Assembly: GCF_000425125.1 (NCBI RefSeq)
Contig: NZ_KE384307.1
Coordinates: 920,966-984,965, forward strand
Reading direction: 5' to 3'
Length of the DNA stretch: 64,000 bases
Source of the DNA: Paenibacillus taiwanensis DSM 18679
GTDB taxonomy: Bacteria; Bacillota; Bacilli; Paenibacillales; Paenibacillaceae
Shown: positions 7,834-18,114 of the stretch, piece by piece
How positions within the stretch are numbered: the first letter of the stretch is position 1
Layout of the letters: every line of letters begins with the position of its first letter
Position numbers and translations under genes: made by a program
Notes under the pieces: generated by a model
Databases searched by the model: none
The model's input: the letters and a program-made list of their open reading frames with translations, nothing else
Told to the model about the DNA's origin: nothing

Positions 7834-8403
7834 ATGAGAAAAAGTACGGGCATATTGATTCTAACTGTTGTTCTAGTCGTGGTAGGTATAATAAACAATC
7901 GTGGTGTCGTGTTGGGTACTAACGATTCTGTTTCCGCGCAATCGGCAATGGTTTCAACTCAGGAATCACCTCGTATAGGATACATGGCGCCTAGTTTTAA
8001 ATTGTCAAATTTAGAAGGAAATACAAATTACGAAGTGGGTGGGAAACGGAGTAAGCCTGTATTCATTAACTTCTGGGCATCCTGGTGTGGACCATGTAAA
8101 GCGGAGGCGCCTGATTTGGTGAAGTTATACGCCAAATACATGAAGCAACTGGACATGTATTCCGTAAATGTGACGACTAATGACTCGTTAGCAGATGCAA
8201 AAGGGTTTGTAGATGAATTCAGTCTTATAAATCCCATTTTAACAGATGCTAAAGGTGAAGTGTTTAAGAAATATAACGGGATTGCATTTCCCACAAATAT
8301 TCTCGTTGACCGTAATGGTGTAGTTCGTGAAATATTTGTTGGGATGAGACCTGTGAGCGAGATGGAAAAGGCAATAAAGAAAGTCATTGAGGATCAACAA
8401 TGA
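7834..8403 (+). CDS. Membrane-anchored thioredoxin-like protein (ResA/TlpA type)
   Basis: A 189-residue protein with an uncleaved signal anchor (about 7-28) and an extracytoplasmic thioredoxin fold of the AhpC/TSA-Redoxin type. The active site is WCGPC (Cys85, Cys88) and the cis-proline lies in AFPTN. Such proteins reduce disulfides outside the membrane, for example in cytochrome c maturation. No ccdA or resBC genes are adjacent, so the partner is unknown. A GAGG sits close before the ATG. A strong terminator follows. The 240 bases upstream hold only promoter-like A+T-rich sequence. Confidence 0.85.
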   Translation: MRKSTGILILTVVLVVVGIINNRGVVLGTNDSVSAQSAMVSTQESPRIGYMAPSFKLSNLEGNTNYEVGGKRSKPVFINFWASWCGPCKAEAPDLVKLYAKYMKQLDMYSVNVTTNDSLADAKGFVDEFSLINPILTDAKGEVFKKYNGIAFPTNILVDRNGVVREIFVGMRPVSEMEKAIKKVIEDQQ

Positions 8404-8417
8404 GAAACGAAACAAAT

Positions 8418-8461
8418 AACACCGCCTCGGCAGGAAGTATGCGCTGGAGGCGGTGTTGTTT
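8418..8461. terminator. Bidirectional terminator between the thioredoxin-like gene and cimA
   Basis: ACACCGCCTC at 8419-8428 pairs with GAGGCGGTGT at 8447-8456, followed by a T-rich stretch. The two genes converge here. Confidence 0.75.
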
Positions 8462-8473
8462 GTATGAGAGACA

Positions 8474-10087
8474 TTAGTGGTTCACTATGCCATGATGTTC
8501 TTTGCGTTCAGAGCTGGTGGAAAGCTTCTCTTTGCCGATTAAAGCATAACGAATACTGTCAACAAGGGCTTCCCAACTTGCTTCGATCACATTGGAAGAT
8601 ACTCCCACTGTGCTCCATGTATGAACAAAGTCAGTAGATTCAATCAACACTCGCACTTTGGCTGCTGTGGTGTCGTTTTCGTCCAGTACACGCACTTTGT
8701 AGTCTGTTAAGTGCATTTCATGTATAAATGGGTAATGGCGCTCTAACGCCTTACGCAGAGCGTTATCTAGCGCGTTGACGGGGCCGTTGCCTTCAGCCGC
8801 CATATATATCGTCTCGTCGTCAATTGTTAACTTGACGATAGCCTCAGAGCCTACCGAGCTGTCCTGAGACTTCTCGTTAATAATCTTAAATGATTCAAAT
8901 TTGAATGCCTCTTGCTCAACGCCAGTTGCTTGCCTAAGCAGCAGTTCCAATGAGGCGTCAGCACCTTCGAATTGATATCCCTGATGCTCAAGAACTTTAA
9001 TACGCTCCATAATTAAGCGTGTGTCCGGATTCGTGGCATCAAGTTCATAGCCGAGCTGTTGTGCTTTGGATAAGACGTTGCTCTGTCCTGCCAGTTCCGA
9101 CATCAGCACGCGCTGCGTGTTGCCTACAAGCTCTGGCTGAATATGCTCGTAGGTGCGAGGGTCCTTCAAGATGGCGGATACATGGATACCGCCTTTGTGA
9201 GCAAAAGCAGCATTGCCAACATAAGGTTGGTTAACAGGCATATGAACATTTGCAATTTCACTAACGTAACGAGCCACGCTAGTTAGCTCGCGTAGATTGT
9301 TTGCAGGCAAACAATCATATCCCATCTTCAACTGTAAGGTCGGGATGATCGAGCACAGATTAGCATTGCCACATCTTTCACCGTAGCCATTGATTGTGCC
9401 CTGAACCTGCTGTGCTCCTGCTGTAATGGCAGCTAACGCATTTGCGACAGCTAATTCACAGTCGTTGTGCGTATGGATGCCAAGCTTTACCTGTACAGTT
9501 TCAGAGACAACACGCACAATGTCAGAAATCTCATGCGGTAATGTGCCACCGTTCGTATCACACATAACAAGCCAATCGACACCTGCCTGCTCGGCCTGCT
9601 TCAGCACAGCGAGCGCATACTCAGGATTGTGTTTGTAGCCATCAAAAAAATGCTCAGCATCAAGCATTACTTCAAGGCCTGCCTGCTTTAAATAGGCGAT
9701 GGAGTCCGCAATCATAGCTAGATTCTCATCTAGTGTCGTCTGCAAAGCAGTGTGTACGTGGAAATCCCATGACTTTCCAACGAGAGTTGCCGCAGGAACT
9801 TGCGCTTCGATAATCCGGTTTAGGCCGGTGTCTTGTTCTGCTCGCGACTCTTTCCGTCTTGTGCTGCCAAAGGCTGTTAGCTTGGCCTGCCAGCTATAAG
9901 ATTGCACACGCTTGAAAAACTCTATATCTTTGCCGTTGCTGCCTGGAATTCCGCCTTCAATATACGGAACGCCAAGGGCATCGAGTTTACGTGCGATCTT
10001 AATTTTGTCGTCAGCTGAGAGACTAATGCCTTCGCCTTGTGTACCATCCCGAAGGGTCGTGTCGAATATGGCGATAGATTTGGACAT
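8474..10087 (-). CDS. cimA: (R)-citramalate synthase
   Basis: A 537-residue enzyme of the HMG-CoA-lyase-like/2-isopropylmalate synthase superfamily. It condenses pyruvate with acetyl-CoA to citramalate, the threonine-independent entry to isoleucine synthesis. The N-terminal TIM barrel begins with FDTTLRDGTQGEG and carries the metal site GIHTHNDCELA. The C-terminal part (about 405-520) is the LeuA-type allosteric domain, the usual site of feedback control. Length and motifs fit CimA rather than LeuA. GAAGGAGG precedes the ATG. It is divergent from dinB; a TATAAT-like -10 lies about 60 bases upstream on the minus strand. Confidence 0.9.
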   Translation of the reverse strand: MSKSIAIFDTTLRDGTQGEGISLSADDKIKIARKLDALGVPYIEGGIPGSNGKDIEFFKRVQSYSWQAKLTAFGSTRRKESRAEQDTGLNRIIEAQVPAATLVGKSWDFHVHTALQTTLDENLAMIADSIAYLKQAGLEVMLDAEHFFDGYKHNPEYALAVLKQAEQAGVDWLVMCDTNGGTLPHEISDIVRVVSETVQVKLGIHTHNDCELAVANALAAITAGAQQVQGTINGYGERCGNANLCSIIPTLQLKMGYDCLPANNLRELTSVARYVSEIANVHMPVNQPYVGNAAFAHKGGIHVSAILKDPRTYEHIQPELVGNTQRVLMSELAGQSNVLSKAQQLGYELDATNPDTRLIMERIKVLEHQGYQFEGADASLELLLRQATGVEQEAFKFESFKIINEKSQDSSVGSEAIVKLTIDDETIYMAAEGNGPVNALDNALRKALERHYPFIHEMHLTDYKVRVLDENDTTAAKVRVLIESTDFVHTWSTVGVSSNVIEASWEALVDSIRYALIGKEKLSTSSERKEHHGIVNH

Positions 10088-10333
10088 GCGATAAACCTCC
10101 TTCAGTTCGTGCGAGGATAAACCGGATACAATTATTTTCCTATTATAGCATTCGATTTAAGATTGTATAGAGCGATCTTGCTTTTGGAATAAGTTTATTT
10201 CATTAACGCGATCATACGATGTCGTATTAAGAGGCCAAATGATGTTTATTTCAGCAAAAGAGATGCACATCAATCGTATAATCCGATAAAATAAAAATGA
10301 AAGCATGAATGAGCAGGGAAGGTGGTGAATGAG

Positions 10334-11656
10334 ATGAGTGCTGGCAAAGAAGATCAACATCAAGATGTTCGTCAATATTATCCGACTAAAGGCCGTGTCA
10401 TAATACATCTGGATATGAATGCCTTTTATTGTTCTGTCCATGAAGCGGAAGATCCAGATACGTATAAAGGGAAGCCGACGGCCGTTGCAGGCAGCATTGA
10501 ACTAAGAAAAGGGATAATTGTGACCTGTTCTTATGCAGCACGAGGTCTTGGAATACGAACCGGTATGACGGTCAGGCAAGCAGAGCGAATTTGCCCGCAG
10601 CTTATACTCATTCAACCAGACTTTCACTTATATCGCCGTTACTCTCGAGCTTTTCTGGAAATTGCTAATTCATACACTCCGCTTGTCGAAGCCGTATCGA
10701 TTGATGAATGTTATATGGATATAACCGGTTCTAAATCATTTGGTACACCTCAACAGATTGCAACGGAACTTCAACAGCGAATTCGAGAAGAGCTTAACAT
10801 TCCATGTTCGATCGGCATAGCTCCCAATAAGCTGCTTGCCAAGATGGCCTCGGATATGAAGAAGCCAAATGGTATTACTGTGCTGCGTATTCGTGAAGTA
10901 CCAAAGCTGCTATGGTCGCTGCCATGTCATGAATTGTTTGGCATTGGGCGGAAGACTGCGGATAAGTTGCTCAAGATGGGGATTCGTACAATTGGAGAAC
11001 TAGCCAATGCAGACATTGAACGGCTTCACCAGACTTTTGGTGTATATGGGGATGCAATGAGGCTTGCGGCAAATGGACTGGATTATTCCCTAGTTAAGTC
11101 TGAGCGGGAGCAGAGCAAATCAATTGGTCATACGACGACGCTGCCGCAAGATATTGAATCGGAAGAAGAGGTACGGAGGGTACTGCTTAATCTCGCTGAT
11201 CAAGTGACGAGGCGCATGCGCAAGCAGGCGCTGATGGCGCACACAATCCAGCTAACGATACGTAATCCAGACATGAAGACAATTACTCGATCAGTTACGA
11301 TCAGTGTCCCTTCAGATGATACGAGTAGATTTATGGAAGAAGCGTGGCGGCTTTATGAGAAGCACTGGAACAAGGGAGATCCTATCCGCTTGCTTGGCAT
11401 TACGGGGCAAAGCTTGGTTTCCAAAGAAGAAGCGGCCGTGCAATTGGATTTATTTGAATATGAACAGCAGCCAAAGAAGGATAAATTAAATGAAACTATG
11501 GACAAAATAAGGGATAAGTTCGGTGAAAGCGCGCTTATAACGTTAGGGATGGTAGGAGAAGACCCCTCATCACTTCTGCGCAACCATCGCCGACGGGGCA
11601 CGTCGTTGCAAACTGATTTTTTAAGGGACTGGGAGCAAGGTGACAAAAGATCATAA
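10334..11656 (+). CDS. dinB: DNA polymerase IV (Y family)
   Basis: A translesion polymerase of 440 residues. Palm motifs are HLDMNAFYCSVHEAE and SIDECYMD (catalytic Asp and Asp-Glu). Helix-hairpin-helix thumb residues (ELFGIGRKTADKLLKMGI) and the little-finger domain follow. QLDLF near residue 378 is a typical beta-clamp binding motif. ATG at 10334 is preferred, since AAGGTGG is 8 bases upstream; two in-frame GTGs at 10322/10325 lie inside or before that site. No clear LexA operator is visible in the 246-base gap to cimA. Confidence 0.93.
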   Translation: MSAGKEDQHQDVRQYYPTKGRVIIHLDMNAFYCSVHEAEDPDTYKGKPTAVAGSIELRKGIIVTCSYAARGLGIRTGMTVRQAERICPQLILIQPDFHLYRRYSRAFLEIANSYTPLVEAVSIDECYMDITGSKSFGTPQQIATELQQRIREELNIPCSIGIAPNKLLAKMASDMKKPNGITVLRIREVPKLLWSLPCHELFGIGRKTADKLLKMGIRTIGELANADIERLHQTFGVYGDAMRLAANGLDYSLVKSEREQSKSIGHTTTLPQDIESEEEVRRVLLNLADQVTRRMRKQALMAHTIQLTIRNPDMKTITRSVTISVPSDDTSRFMEEAWRLYEKHWNKGDPIRLLGITGQSLVSKEEAAVQLDLFEYEQQPKKDKLNETMDKIRDKFGESALITLGMVGEDPSSLLRNHRRRGTSLQTDFLRDWEQGDKRS

Positions 11657-11887
11657 GAGAACTTAAAACAACATCGTCTCATCGTCTATGTATAGTCCCG
11701 CAATGGTGTCACTTTTATCTGCAGCGGCGATGCTGTTGGTAAGTAGGCTACAGGGGCGCTAAAGCTATATGTACTCTAGCATTTATGTTGGATAATACTT
11801 GGAAATCGTTTGAATTTCACCCCTGTTTGTATTATATTGATTACGGAGGAATCAAGAAGATCTGTACTGATAACAGGAGGGAACTAA

Positions 11888-12124
<237 letters not shown>

Positions 12125-12172
12125 TCTGCTATTCATAAGAGGATAACATTTAGAGAGAGAACAACCAACCAA

Positions 12173-12195
12173 AACCCCGCCTAGGCGGGGTTTTT
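12173..12195 (+). terminator. Terminator of the ferredoxin gene
   Basis: ACCCCGCC and GGCGGGGT form a tight stem with a TA loop, followed by five Ts (12191-12195). Confidence 0.9.
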
Positions 12196-12354
12196 ACATT
12201 TTACCCGGATAATCGTCAGAATGTGCATCATCAAATTGCACAAAGTACCTTTTCACTTTACAATGAATATTACAAATGTTGAATAAAGCGAAGTAAGCGT
12301 TCCTGAGAGGCATGATCATATACTTACTAATTAAGCAAGCGAAAGGAATTGCGG

Positions 12355-14223
12355 ATGCGTAAGAAAGCGTTTCCTATTATTGTAGTGACCACGATAACGA
12401 TCGTGCTGAGCTTGTCGATGACCTTGATGGGACACGGCGGCTTGTTTCGAATGGGTGAAAATTTTGTTCGAGATATACTCCTGCTCAAAACAGAGCAGGA
12501 ACGCTCACCCAATGACCGTATTAAGTTAATTACAATCGATGATTATTCCATGCAACAGTTCGGTGCGTATCCGTGGCCACGGTCTGTATATGCACAATTG
12601 ATTGAGCAGTTGATGAATGCAGGCGCCAAATCGGTATTGTTGGATTTACTGATGCTAGACCCCTCTGCTGACTTGTCTGATGATGAAGAGCTAGCTGCCA
12701 CGATAAACAAGTGGCCACGGGTGTATGTTCCCTTACAGGTCAATTTTCCGCCGCTTCAGGATTATGCGAATCGGATGAACATTACTAGAATTGATAGACC
12801 GGCAGCTACACTGCGTGTTAATCCGAAGCAGGTAGGACATGCGAATGTCATGCCAGATAAAGACGGTGTGATTCGCAAGTTGACGATAGGGCTCCCCGAT
12901 GAGTCAGGACAATGGATTCCTTCTATTGATGTATTGTTGGCTAATGAGATGCTTCCCGCTGATCAGCGCATTGAATGGCAGGAAAGCAGCCAGAGCTGGA
13001 AGCGTGGTGGAGTAGATATCCCGACAGAGGGATGGAACCAGGTAACGGTAGACTTTTATTCATCCGCTTATGACGATAAATCAACGGTTATACAAGGATA
13101 TGACCGACAATCCTTTGCGGATGTGCTGTTTGGTAACATTGAACCGGAATATTACAAAGATTGTATCGTAATTATCGGACCGTCCTCCAGATCTTTAGGG
13201 GATATGCATATGACCCCGATTAGCCGCTCTATACCTCTGCATGGGCTAGAAGTACATGCCAATATGATCCAGTCCTTAGTAGAAGGACATTTTTATAAAG
13301 AAATCCCAACGGCCGCGGCATTTTTGGTCCTTTTTGTAGCCGTTATACTTGCCTATGCAAGCGGTCATATGCTACGGGGAATTCGTGGACTAGGCATGAT
13401 CATTTTACTTATTGGCGCATATGTTGTGTTTGGTTATGTATGCTTCCAATGGCAATCCGTCTATATCCCGTTTTTGTATGGTTGGATAGGTATGATTTTG
13501 GGCTACATGATCGCTGCGGGCAAACGAAGTGAAGAGGAACGAAGGGGAAGAAAGCATGTCACGCATTTGTTTGGTCGTTATGTTTCTCCGCAAGTAGTCA
13601 AACAGCTGTTGGAATCCGAAGTGCCCATTAAACCAGGTGGCAATCGCATGGACGTTACGGTGATGTTTATCGATATGAGAGGGTTCACACCGCTGTCAGA
13701 GCAGCTTCCACCAGAGCAGACGATAGCTATTTTGAATGAGTATTTACATTTATGTACAGATACTATATTTCGATTTGAAGGTACGTTAGATAAGTTTCTT
13801 GGCGATGGTGTCATGGCTATATTCGGGGCGCCTTATCGTATGGAGCAGCACGCGGAACGGGCCGCTAAAGCAGCAGCGGAGCTGCTTGTTCATGCATTTG
13901 AGCTGCAAGAAAAGTTAGAGCGTGAGTCAGGGATTATCGTTCGTTTTGGCGTAGGACTTGAAAGCGGTGAAGCTGTAGTGGGGAATGTAGGCTCTGAAAA
14001 GCTGCGCATGGATTACACAGCCATCGGGGACACGGTAAATATTGCGGCAAGGCTGGAGTCAAAGGCTGGACCTGGGCAAGTGCTGATCGGCCCCAATGCT
14101 GCGAGTCGTATAGCGGATTCTTTTCCATTGCGGACAATTGGTCCGATGACGCTAAAAGGCAAGTCAGAGCCTGTGATGGTGTTTGAGCTACAGTTGGAGG
14201 AACATCTGAAAAAGCGGCTATAA
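12355..14223 (+). CDS. CHASE2-domain adenylate cyclase (class III)
   Basis: A 622-residue membrane receptor-cyclase. It has a first membrane segment (about 6-26), an extracytoplasmic CHASE2 sensor domain (about 30-310), three membrane segments (about 318-387) and a cytoplasmic class III catalytic domain (about 428-600). Metal ligands are Asp440 in FIDMRGFT and Asp484 in KFLGDG. The base-recognising pair is Lys480 and Thr555 (Lys/Thr is typical of class IIIb adenylate cyclases). Asn562 and Arg566 stabilise the transition state. All residues for cAMP synthesis are present. ATG at 12355 fits AAAGGA 8 bases upstream; TTG at 12349 is too close. First gene of a same-strand cluster to 19536. Confidence 0.88.
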   Translation: MRKKAFPIIVVTTITIVLSLSMTLMGHGGLFRMGENFVRDILLLKTEQERSPNDRIKLITIDDYSMQQFGAYPWPRSVYAQLIEQLMNAGAKSVLLDLLMLDPSADLSDDEELAATINKWPRVYVPLQVNFPPLQDYANRMNITRIDRPAATLRVNPKQVGHANVMPDKDGVIRKLTIGLPDESGQWIPSIDVLLANEMLPADQRIEWQESSQSWKRGGVDIPTEGWNQVTVDFYSSAYDDKSTVIQGYDRQSFADVLFGNIEPEYYKDCIVIIGPSSRSLGDMHMTPISRSIPLHGLEVHANMIQSLVEGHFYKEIPTAAAFLVLFVAVILAYASGHMLRGIRGLGMIILLIGAYVVFGYVCFQWQSVYIPFLYGWIGMILGYMIAAGKRSEEERRGRKHVTHLFGRYVSPQVVKQLLESEVPIKPGGNRMDVTVMFIDMRGFTPLSEQLPPEQTIAILNEYLHLCTDTIFRFEGTLDKFLGDGVMAIFGAPYRMEQHAERAAKAAAELLVHAFELQEKLERESGIIVRFGVGLESGEAVVGNVGSEKLRMDYTAIGDTVNIAARLESKAGPGQVLIGPNAASRIADSFPLRTIGPMTLKGKSEPVMVFELQLEEHLKKRL

Positions 14224-14289
14224 ATGCGTGCGCGTGATCTTGAACAATGATCCATCACAGCCGATAAATAAGTAAGGAGGCGTATACGA

Positions 14290-16257
14290 ATGAAACGAAG
14301 TGCGTGTATCGTGTTGTCCTTTTTAATGTTGTTTGCTGCCTGTTGTGGCGGAGCAGGCATACAAACAACTGCCGCAGCAGCTAAGTTAGTTCGTGCAGCA
14401 GTTGTCACCGAATGGAAAGGTAAAGTTCTAGTTGAGAAGGTCGGGGGCAAGAAGCCTCTTCAAGTGTTTAAGAAGATGAGCATTAATCAAGGGGATCGGA
14501 TTACGACGGGTGCCAAGTCCAAAGTTGTGCTGCAACTAGCAGGAGGGACGGAGAAGGACGTCGTAACGATTGGTGAAAATTCAGACGTCAGCTTTACGGA
14601 GCTTAAAAAAGATAAAGGGGTTGTGACCCGGATTAGCGTCTGGGCAGGATCGGCCTGGTTAAAGGTCAAATCGATTACAGGTGCTGATGACCGCTTTGAG
14701 TTGGAGACACCAACCACTGTTATGGCGGTGCGTGGAACGCAGTTTGGTGTTTACGTCCATCCAATGGCAGGTTGGTCGCGCCTTACGGTGTCAGCAGGTG
14801 TCGTAAGGGTGTATTATCCGTACGGGGCTGATGATGACGGGATAAAGGCAAATGAAGTATCCGGTGCGGAGCAACATACGGCTAATGCTACTGCCCCTGC
14901 CTCGTGGACGAAAGCAGGGTATTCGCTGCTTACGCTAGGAAAGCAGGATATTTATCCGGCCCAGTCCAGTACATTTATTCCAGTCGGCGGTGGCAAGACG
15001 GGTATGCTGGCACTTCAAAGCTACGCGGATACTAGTGGAGCGGCTCCTTTGGACACGGCAATTGTTCGTGCAATGGCAGAAGGATACGCTGATGCGCAAG
15101 CAGAGAATAAGGCTATGCTCGATGAGTGGAGTCGTGGCTGCCTGAATGGCGGAGGAGAGTCGATATGCTCTTCCTTATACAGCTACAGTCAATTGGGCAC
15201 CTCAGGCGAAAGTAAAAATGCTGCCTTGTCTGCTGAAGCAATCAAGGCTGTAAGCGAAAGAGCAATACATAATGTGCGATCGTACCTGGATATAGTGCTG
15301 TCGATGTCTGTACGTGCAGGAATCATAACAGAGAAAGAGGCAGTAAGTTGGCGGCAGCAGGGTGGAGTTTTGCAGCAAGAAGGCACAAGTTCCGGGGAGG
15401 AACGGCTTCATTTGTCTGCTGACGAAATCAAGCAAACAGCTTATGTTACAAAGCGTCTGGTGCAGACACTCCCTGCGATAGAATTATCGGGCGAAATGCG
15501 TGATTTGAAGGATAAGTTAATGAAAGAAGTGCAGCTGCGGGAATCTGCACAAAAGAAGTTAGATAAAGAAGCAGCTCAACAACTTGTAACAAGCTATCTT
15601 GAACAACTGACCGCTAAAGAGCGCGAGCAATTTAACGAGCGGAAAAATGAGTCTCGTACTGAGCTATGCGAGAATGCGGGTCAAATGCTGAACTGCGAAA
15701 CTGATGAGGATCATTTGATTGGTGGCGGGGGAGCAGTCGGCGGGAATGGCGGTGGAACGGTTACACCTCCACCCGAGACGACTCATGTATTAGAACTGAA
15801 AAGCGACAGCGCTGCTTTACAAGCTGGAAAGGCTGTGCAGGTACACGCAGTCTTAAAAAGATTCCAAGTGAGCCCACTTGTAGGTTCGTTTGAGTTGGCG
15901 ATCGCAGTCGAAGGTGGTCAGCTTGATACGAAGCTGCTTGAAGCTCAATCGACGATGTATCGCCACGGCGTCAATGGCAAGTTTAAAATTGCTTATAATG
16001 CGGATCAATATGTGAGTAGTGATGCGATCGACCAATGGAGCAGCACAGGGAATGTATTTTATTATCAACTAGTAAGAACGAAGTCTGGTGCTGCTCAACT
16101 CGCAAGCGATGATGTGTTGATCAGTTTACCTTACGTAGCACAAGCCGGCAAGGAGATGAAGCTGACGATTAAGCAGCTTAAAATGTATGATGCCGAAGGT
16201 AAGGTGATAACGGCGTCAGTTGCGCAGAAGCCGCTTATTATACCGATTGTGCCTTAA
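14290..16257 (+). CDS. Secreted FecR-domain protein with a cohesin-like C-terminus
   Basis: A 655-residue exported protein with a signal peptide (about 1-33) containing Cys-Cys without a clear lipobox. A FecR domain (about 38-165) includes the typical INQGDRITTGAKSKVVLQ, FELETPTTVMAVRGTQF and VSAGVV motifs. A helical middle section (about 250-470) of unknown fold follows. Then a glycine/proline linker (about 475-497) leads to a beta-rich domain (498-655) that resembles cohesin domains. FecR domains next to CHASE2 cyclases recur in bacteria. Here there is no TonB receptor or FecI sigma factor, so iron signalling is not implied. It begins 66 bases after the cyclase, with AAGGAGG upstream. Confidence 0.8.
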   Translation: MKRSACIVLSFLMLFAACCGGAGIQTTAAAAKLVRAAVVTEWKGKVLVEKVGGKKPLQVFKKMSINQGDRITTGAKSKVVLQLAGGTEKDVVTIGENSDVSFTELKKDKGVVTRISVWAGSAWLKVKSITGADDRFELETPTTVMAVRGTQFGVYVHPMAGWSRLTVSAGVVRVYYPYGADDDGIKANEVSGAEQHTANATAPASWTKAGYSLLTLGKQDIYPAQSSTFIPVGGGKTGMLALQSYADTSGAAPLDTAIVRAMAEGYADAQAENKAMLDEWSRGCLNGGGESICSSLYSYSQLGTSGESKNAALSAEAIKAVSERAIHNVRSYLDIVLSMSVRAGIITEKEAVSWRQQGGVLQQEGTSSGEERLHLSADEIKQTAYVTKRLVQTLPAIELSGEMRDLKDKLMKEVQLRESAQKKLDKEAAQQLVTSYLEQLTAKEREQFNERKNESRTELCENAGQMLNCETDEDHLIGGGGAVGGNGGGTVTPPPETTHVLELKSDSAALQAGKAVQVHAVLKRFQVSPLVGSFELAIAVEGGQLDTKLLEAQSTMYRHGVNGKFKIAYNADQYVSSDAIDQWSSTGNVFYYQLVRTKSGAAQLASDDVLISLPYVAQAGKEMKLTIKQLKMYDAEGKVITASVAQKPLIIPIVP

Positions 16258-16289
16258 TTGGTTTATGAACATAAAGGAGAAAGTCAACG

Positions 16290-18062
16290 ATGAAATGGGC
16301 TTTGAATTATTGCACCTATAGATTAACTCAACAGTCAAAGCGAATGCTCCTAGTGGGATGTGTATGCACGATGCTGGCAGCTTTCATGTTGCAGCCGCTG
16401 TCCGTATCAGCATTAGCCCCTTCTGTGGATTACGCCTCAATTCCAAATGAAAGTGCGTTGCTTCAGATGAATTCACCTGCGGTGCATTTGGAAGGATGGC
16501 TGGAAGGCCCGCAGTGGTATGAGTTGGTTCACAAGTCTGGTAGTGGTGAATCTGGTTGGCTGGATGGCGAGGGGGCTTTGGCTCGATTCCGTTACCCGAC
16601 TAGTCTTGTGGTCGATAGCGCTGGTAAACTCATTGTAGCCGATACGGATAACCATCTGATTCGAGCGATAGATGTGTCAGGAACGGCTAATACAATTGCA
16701 GGTGCACAGCTCGGGTTGGATGAGCATGGAAACCCTATGGGCGGATGGCTCGATGGAAAAAGCAAACAAACACTTTTTCAATCTCCAATGGGCATGGCGA
16801 TCGGAAAGGACGGAACGTTATATATTGCGGACAGCGGCAATCATGTTATTCGTAAACGAACGATAGAGGGTACGGTATCCACTATTGCGGGTGATGGATT
16901 GGCAGGCTGGCAGGATGGGGCGGGGAAGCAAGCGAGATTTCATTCGCCGCGCGGGATCGCGATTGGAGACGATGGAACGTTATATGTAGCGGATTCATTA
17001 AATCATGTTATCCGAACGATCGACCATGCAGGGAACGTCAAAACCATTACTGCGCGTTCAAATCGTACTGTCGAGTATAGTGATGGTGCACTGACAGCAG
17101 CAGGCGATTATAAGGACGGAACGATTGCAGATGCACTGTTTAATGAACCAAGCGCACTCATATGGTTAAATTCTGATACGTTGGTCGTTAGTGATACAGG
17201 CAATCAGCGAATTCGCACGCTTCATTTGAAGCTTAATAACGTATCCACACTTGCTGGCAGTGGTGTGTATGACAAGTCTACACAGCGTCTATACGGCACG
17301 CATGAGCTGTATGTGCCTGGAGGTTATCGGGATGGCGCTGCTAAGCAATCGCTGTTTAGTAGCCCGACCGGACTTGCGATAGCCGGTGACGGGAGCATTG
17401 TAGTAGCGGATCGATGGAATCATGTGCTGCGTATGATCAAGGATGATAAAGTGTACACGGTTGCCGGACAGCCAGAACAGTCAGGAGCAATAGACGGTTT
17501 TGCAGGGAAGGCGACTCTGCATGAGCCGACCGGAGTAGCTGTTCTAAAGGATGGGCGAATTGTCGTTGCAGATTCTTTTAACAACAAAATACGTGTGCTT
17601 CAGCGATATGAGCTGCCCGTAGGTGTGAAAATAAATGACCAAGGACATTCAACAGACGAAACCATTGCCCTTGTTTACAATAAGCAGCTCGTGCCTCAAG
17701 ACGTTACCCCGCAGCTCAAACACGGAAGTGTATGGCTTCCCTTGCGTGCGCTTGCTGACGCTGTCGGCATAAAAGCTTCAATGAGTAAAGAGGGTACGGT
17801 CATTTTAACATATGGTTCAATTCAGTATGAATTAACAGTGGGGAGCCAGAACGCTATACGTGTGGCATATGGTCAACGGACGACAGTAAAGATGCATGCG
17901 GCCCCATATATTGAGCAAGATCGTGTCATGCTGCCTATACGTTTTGTGGCAGAACAATTCGGATTACAGGCAGATTGGCTGCCAGCCATGAGAGTGGTTG
18001 TTGTTCGAGATCCTTTATTGGTAAGATACGAGGAAACTGGATCTTCGCTGCCACCGCAGTAA
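16290..18062 (+). CDS. Secreted NHL-repeat protein with a copper-amine-oxidase-like stalk domain
   Basis: A 590-residue exported protein. A signal/anchor lies at about 18-42. A beta-propeller of about five NHL repeats spans about 85-445; repeats share a core like ..FRYPTSLVVDSAGKLIVADT.NH.IR and AG.......G. The C-terminal part (about 450-575) matches the copper amine oxidase N-terminal (stalk) domain common in Paenibacillus exported proteins (VWLPLRALADAVG and VMLPIRFVAEQFG). Probably a cell-surface binding protein rather than an enzyme. It starts 32 bases after the FecR gene, with AAAGGAG upstream, so it is likely co-transcribed. Confidence 0.85.
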   Translation: MKWALNYCTYRLTQQSKRMLLVGCVCTMLAAFMLQPLSVSALAPSVDYASIPNESALLQMNSPAVHLEGWLEGPQWYELVHKSGSGESGWLDGEGALARFRYPTSLVVDSAGKLIVADTDNHLIRAIDVSGTANTIAGAQLGLDEHGNPMGGWLDGKSKQTLFQSPMGMAIGKDGTLYIADSGNHVIRKRTIEGTVSTIAGDGLAGWQDGAGKQARFHSPRGIAIGDDGTLYVADSLNHVIRTIDHAGNVKTITARSNRTVEYSDGALTAAGDYKDGTIADALFNEPSALIWLNSDTLVVSDTGNQRIRTLHLKLNNVSTLAGSGVYDKSTQRLYGTHELYVPGGYRDGAAKQSLFSSPTGLAIAGDGSIVVADRWNHVLRMIKDDKVYTVAGQPEQSGAIDGFAGKATLHEPTGVAVLKDGRIVVADSFNNKIRVLQRYELPVGVKINDQGHSTDETIALVYNKQLVPQDVTPQLKHGSVWLPLRALADAVGIKASMSKEGTVILTYGSIQYELTVGSQNAIRVAYGQRTTVKMHAAPYIEQDRVMLPIRFVAEQFGLQADWLPAMRVVVVRDPLLVRYEETGSSLPPQ

Positions 18063-18114
18063 CAGTAGTACCTATGGTGGGTGAGCGGGCAGAGGAAGGA
18101 GATGAGCACATTAG

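Noticed and set aside
14290-16257. FecR protein as part of a FecI/FecR iron-signalling system
   Set aside because: No FecI-type sigma factor or TonB receptor is adjacent, and the host looks Gram-positive; only the FecR domain fold is supported.
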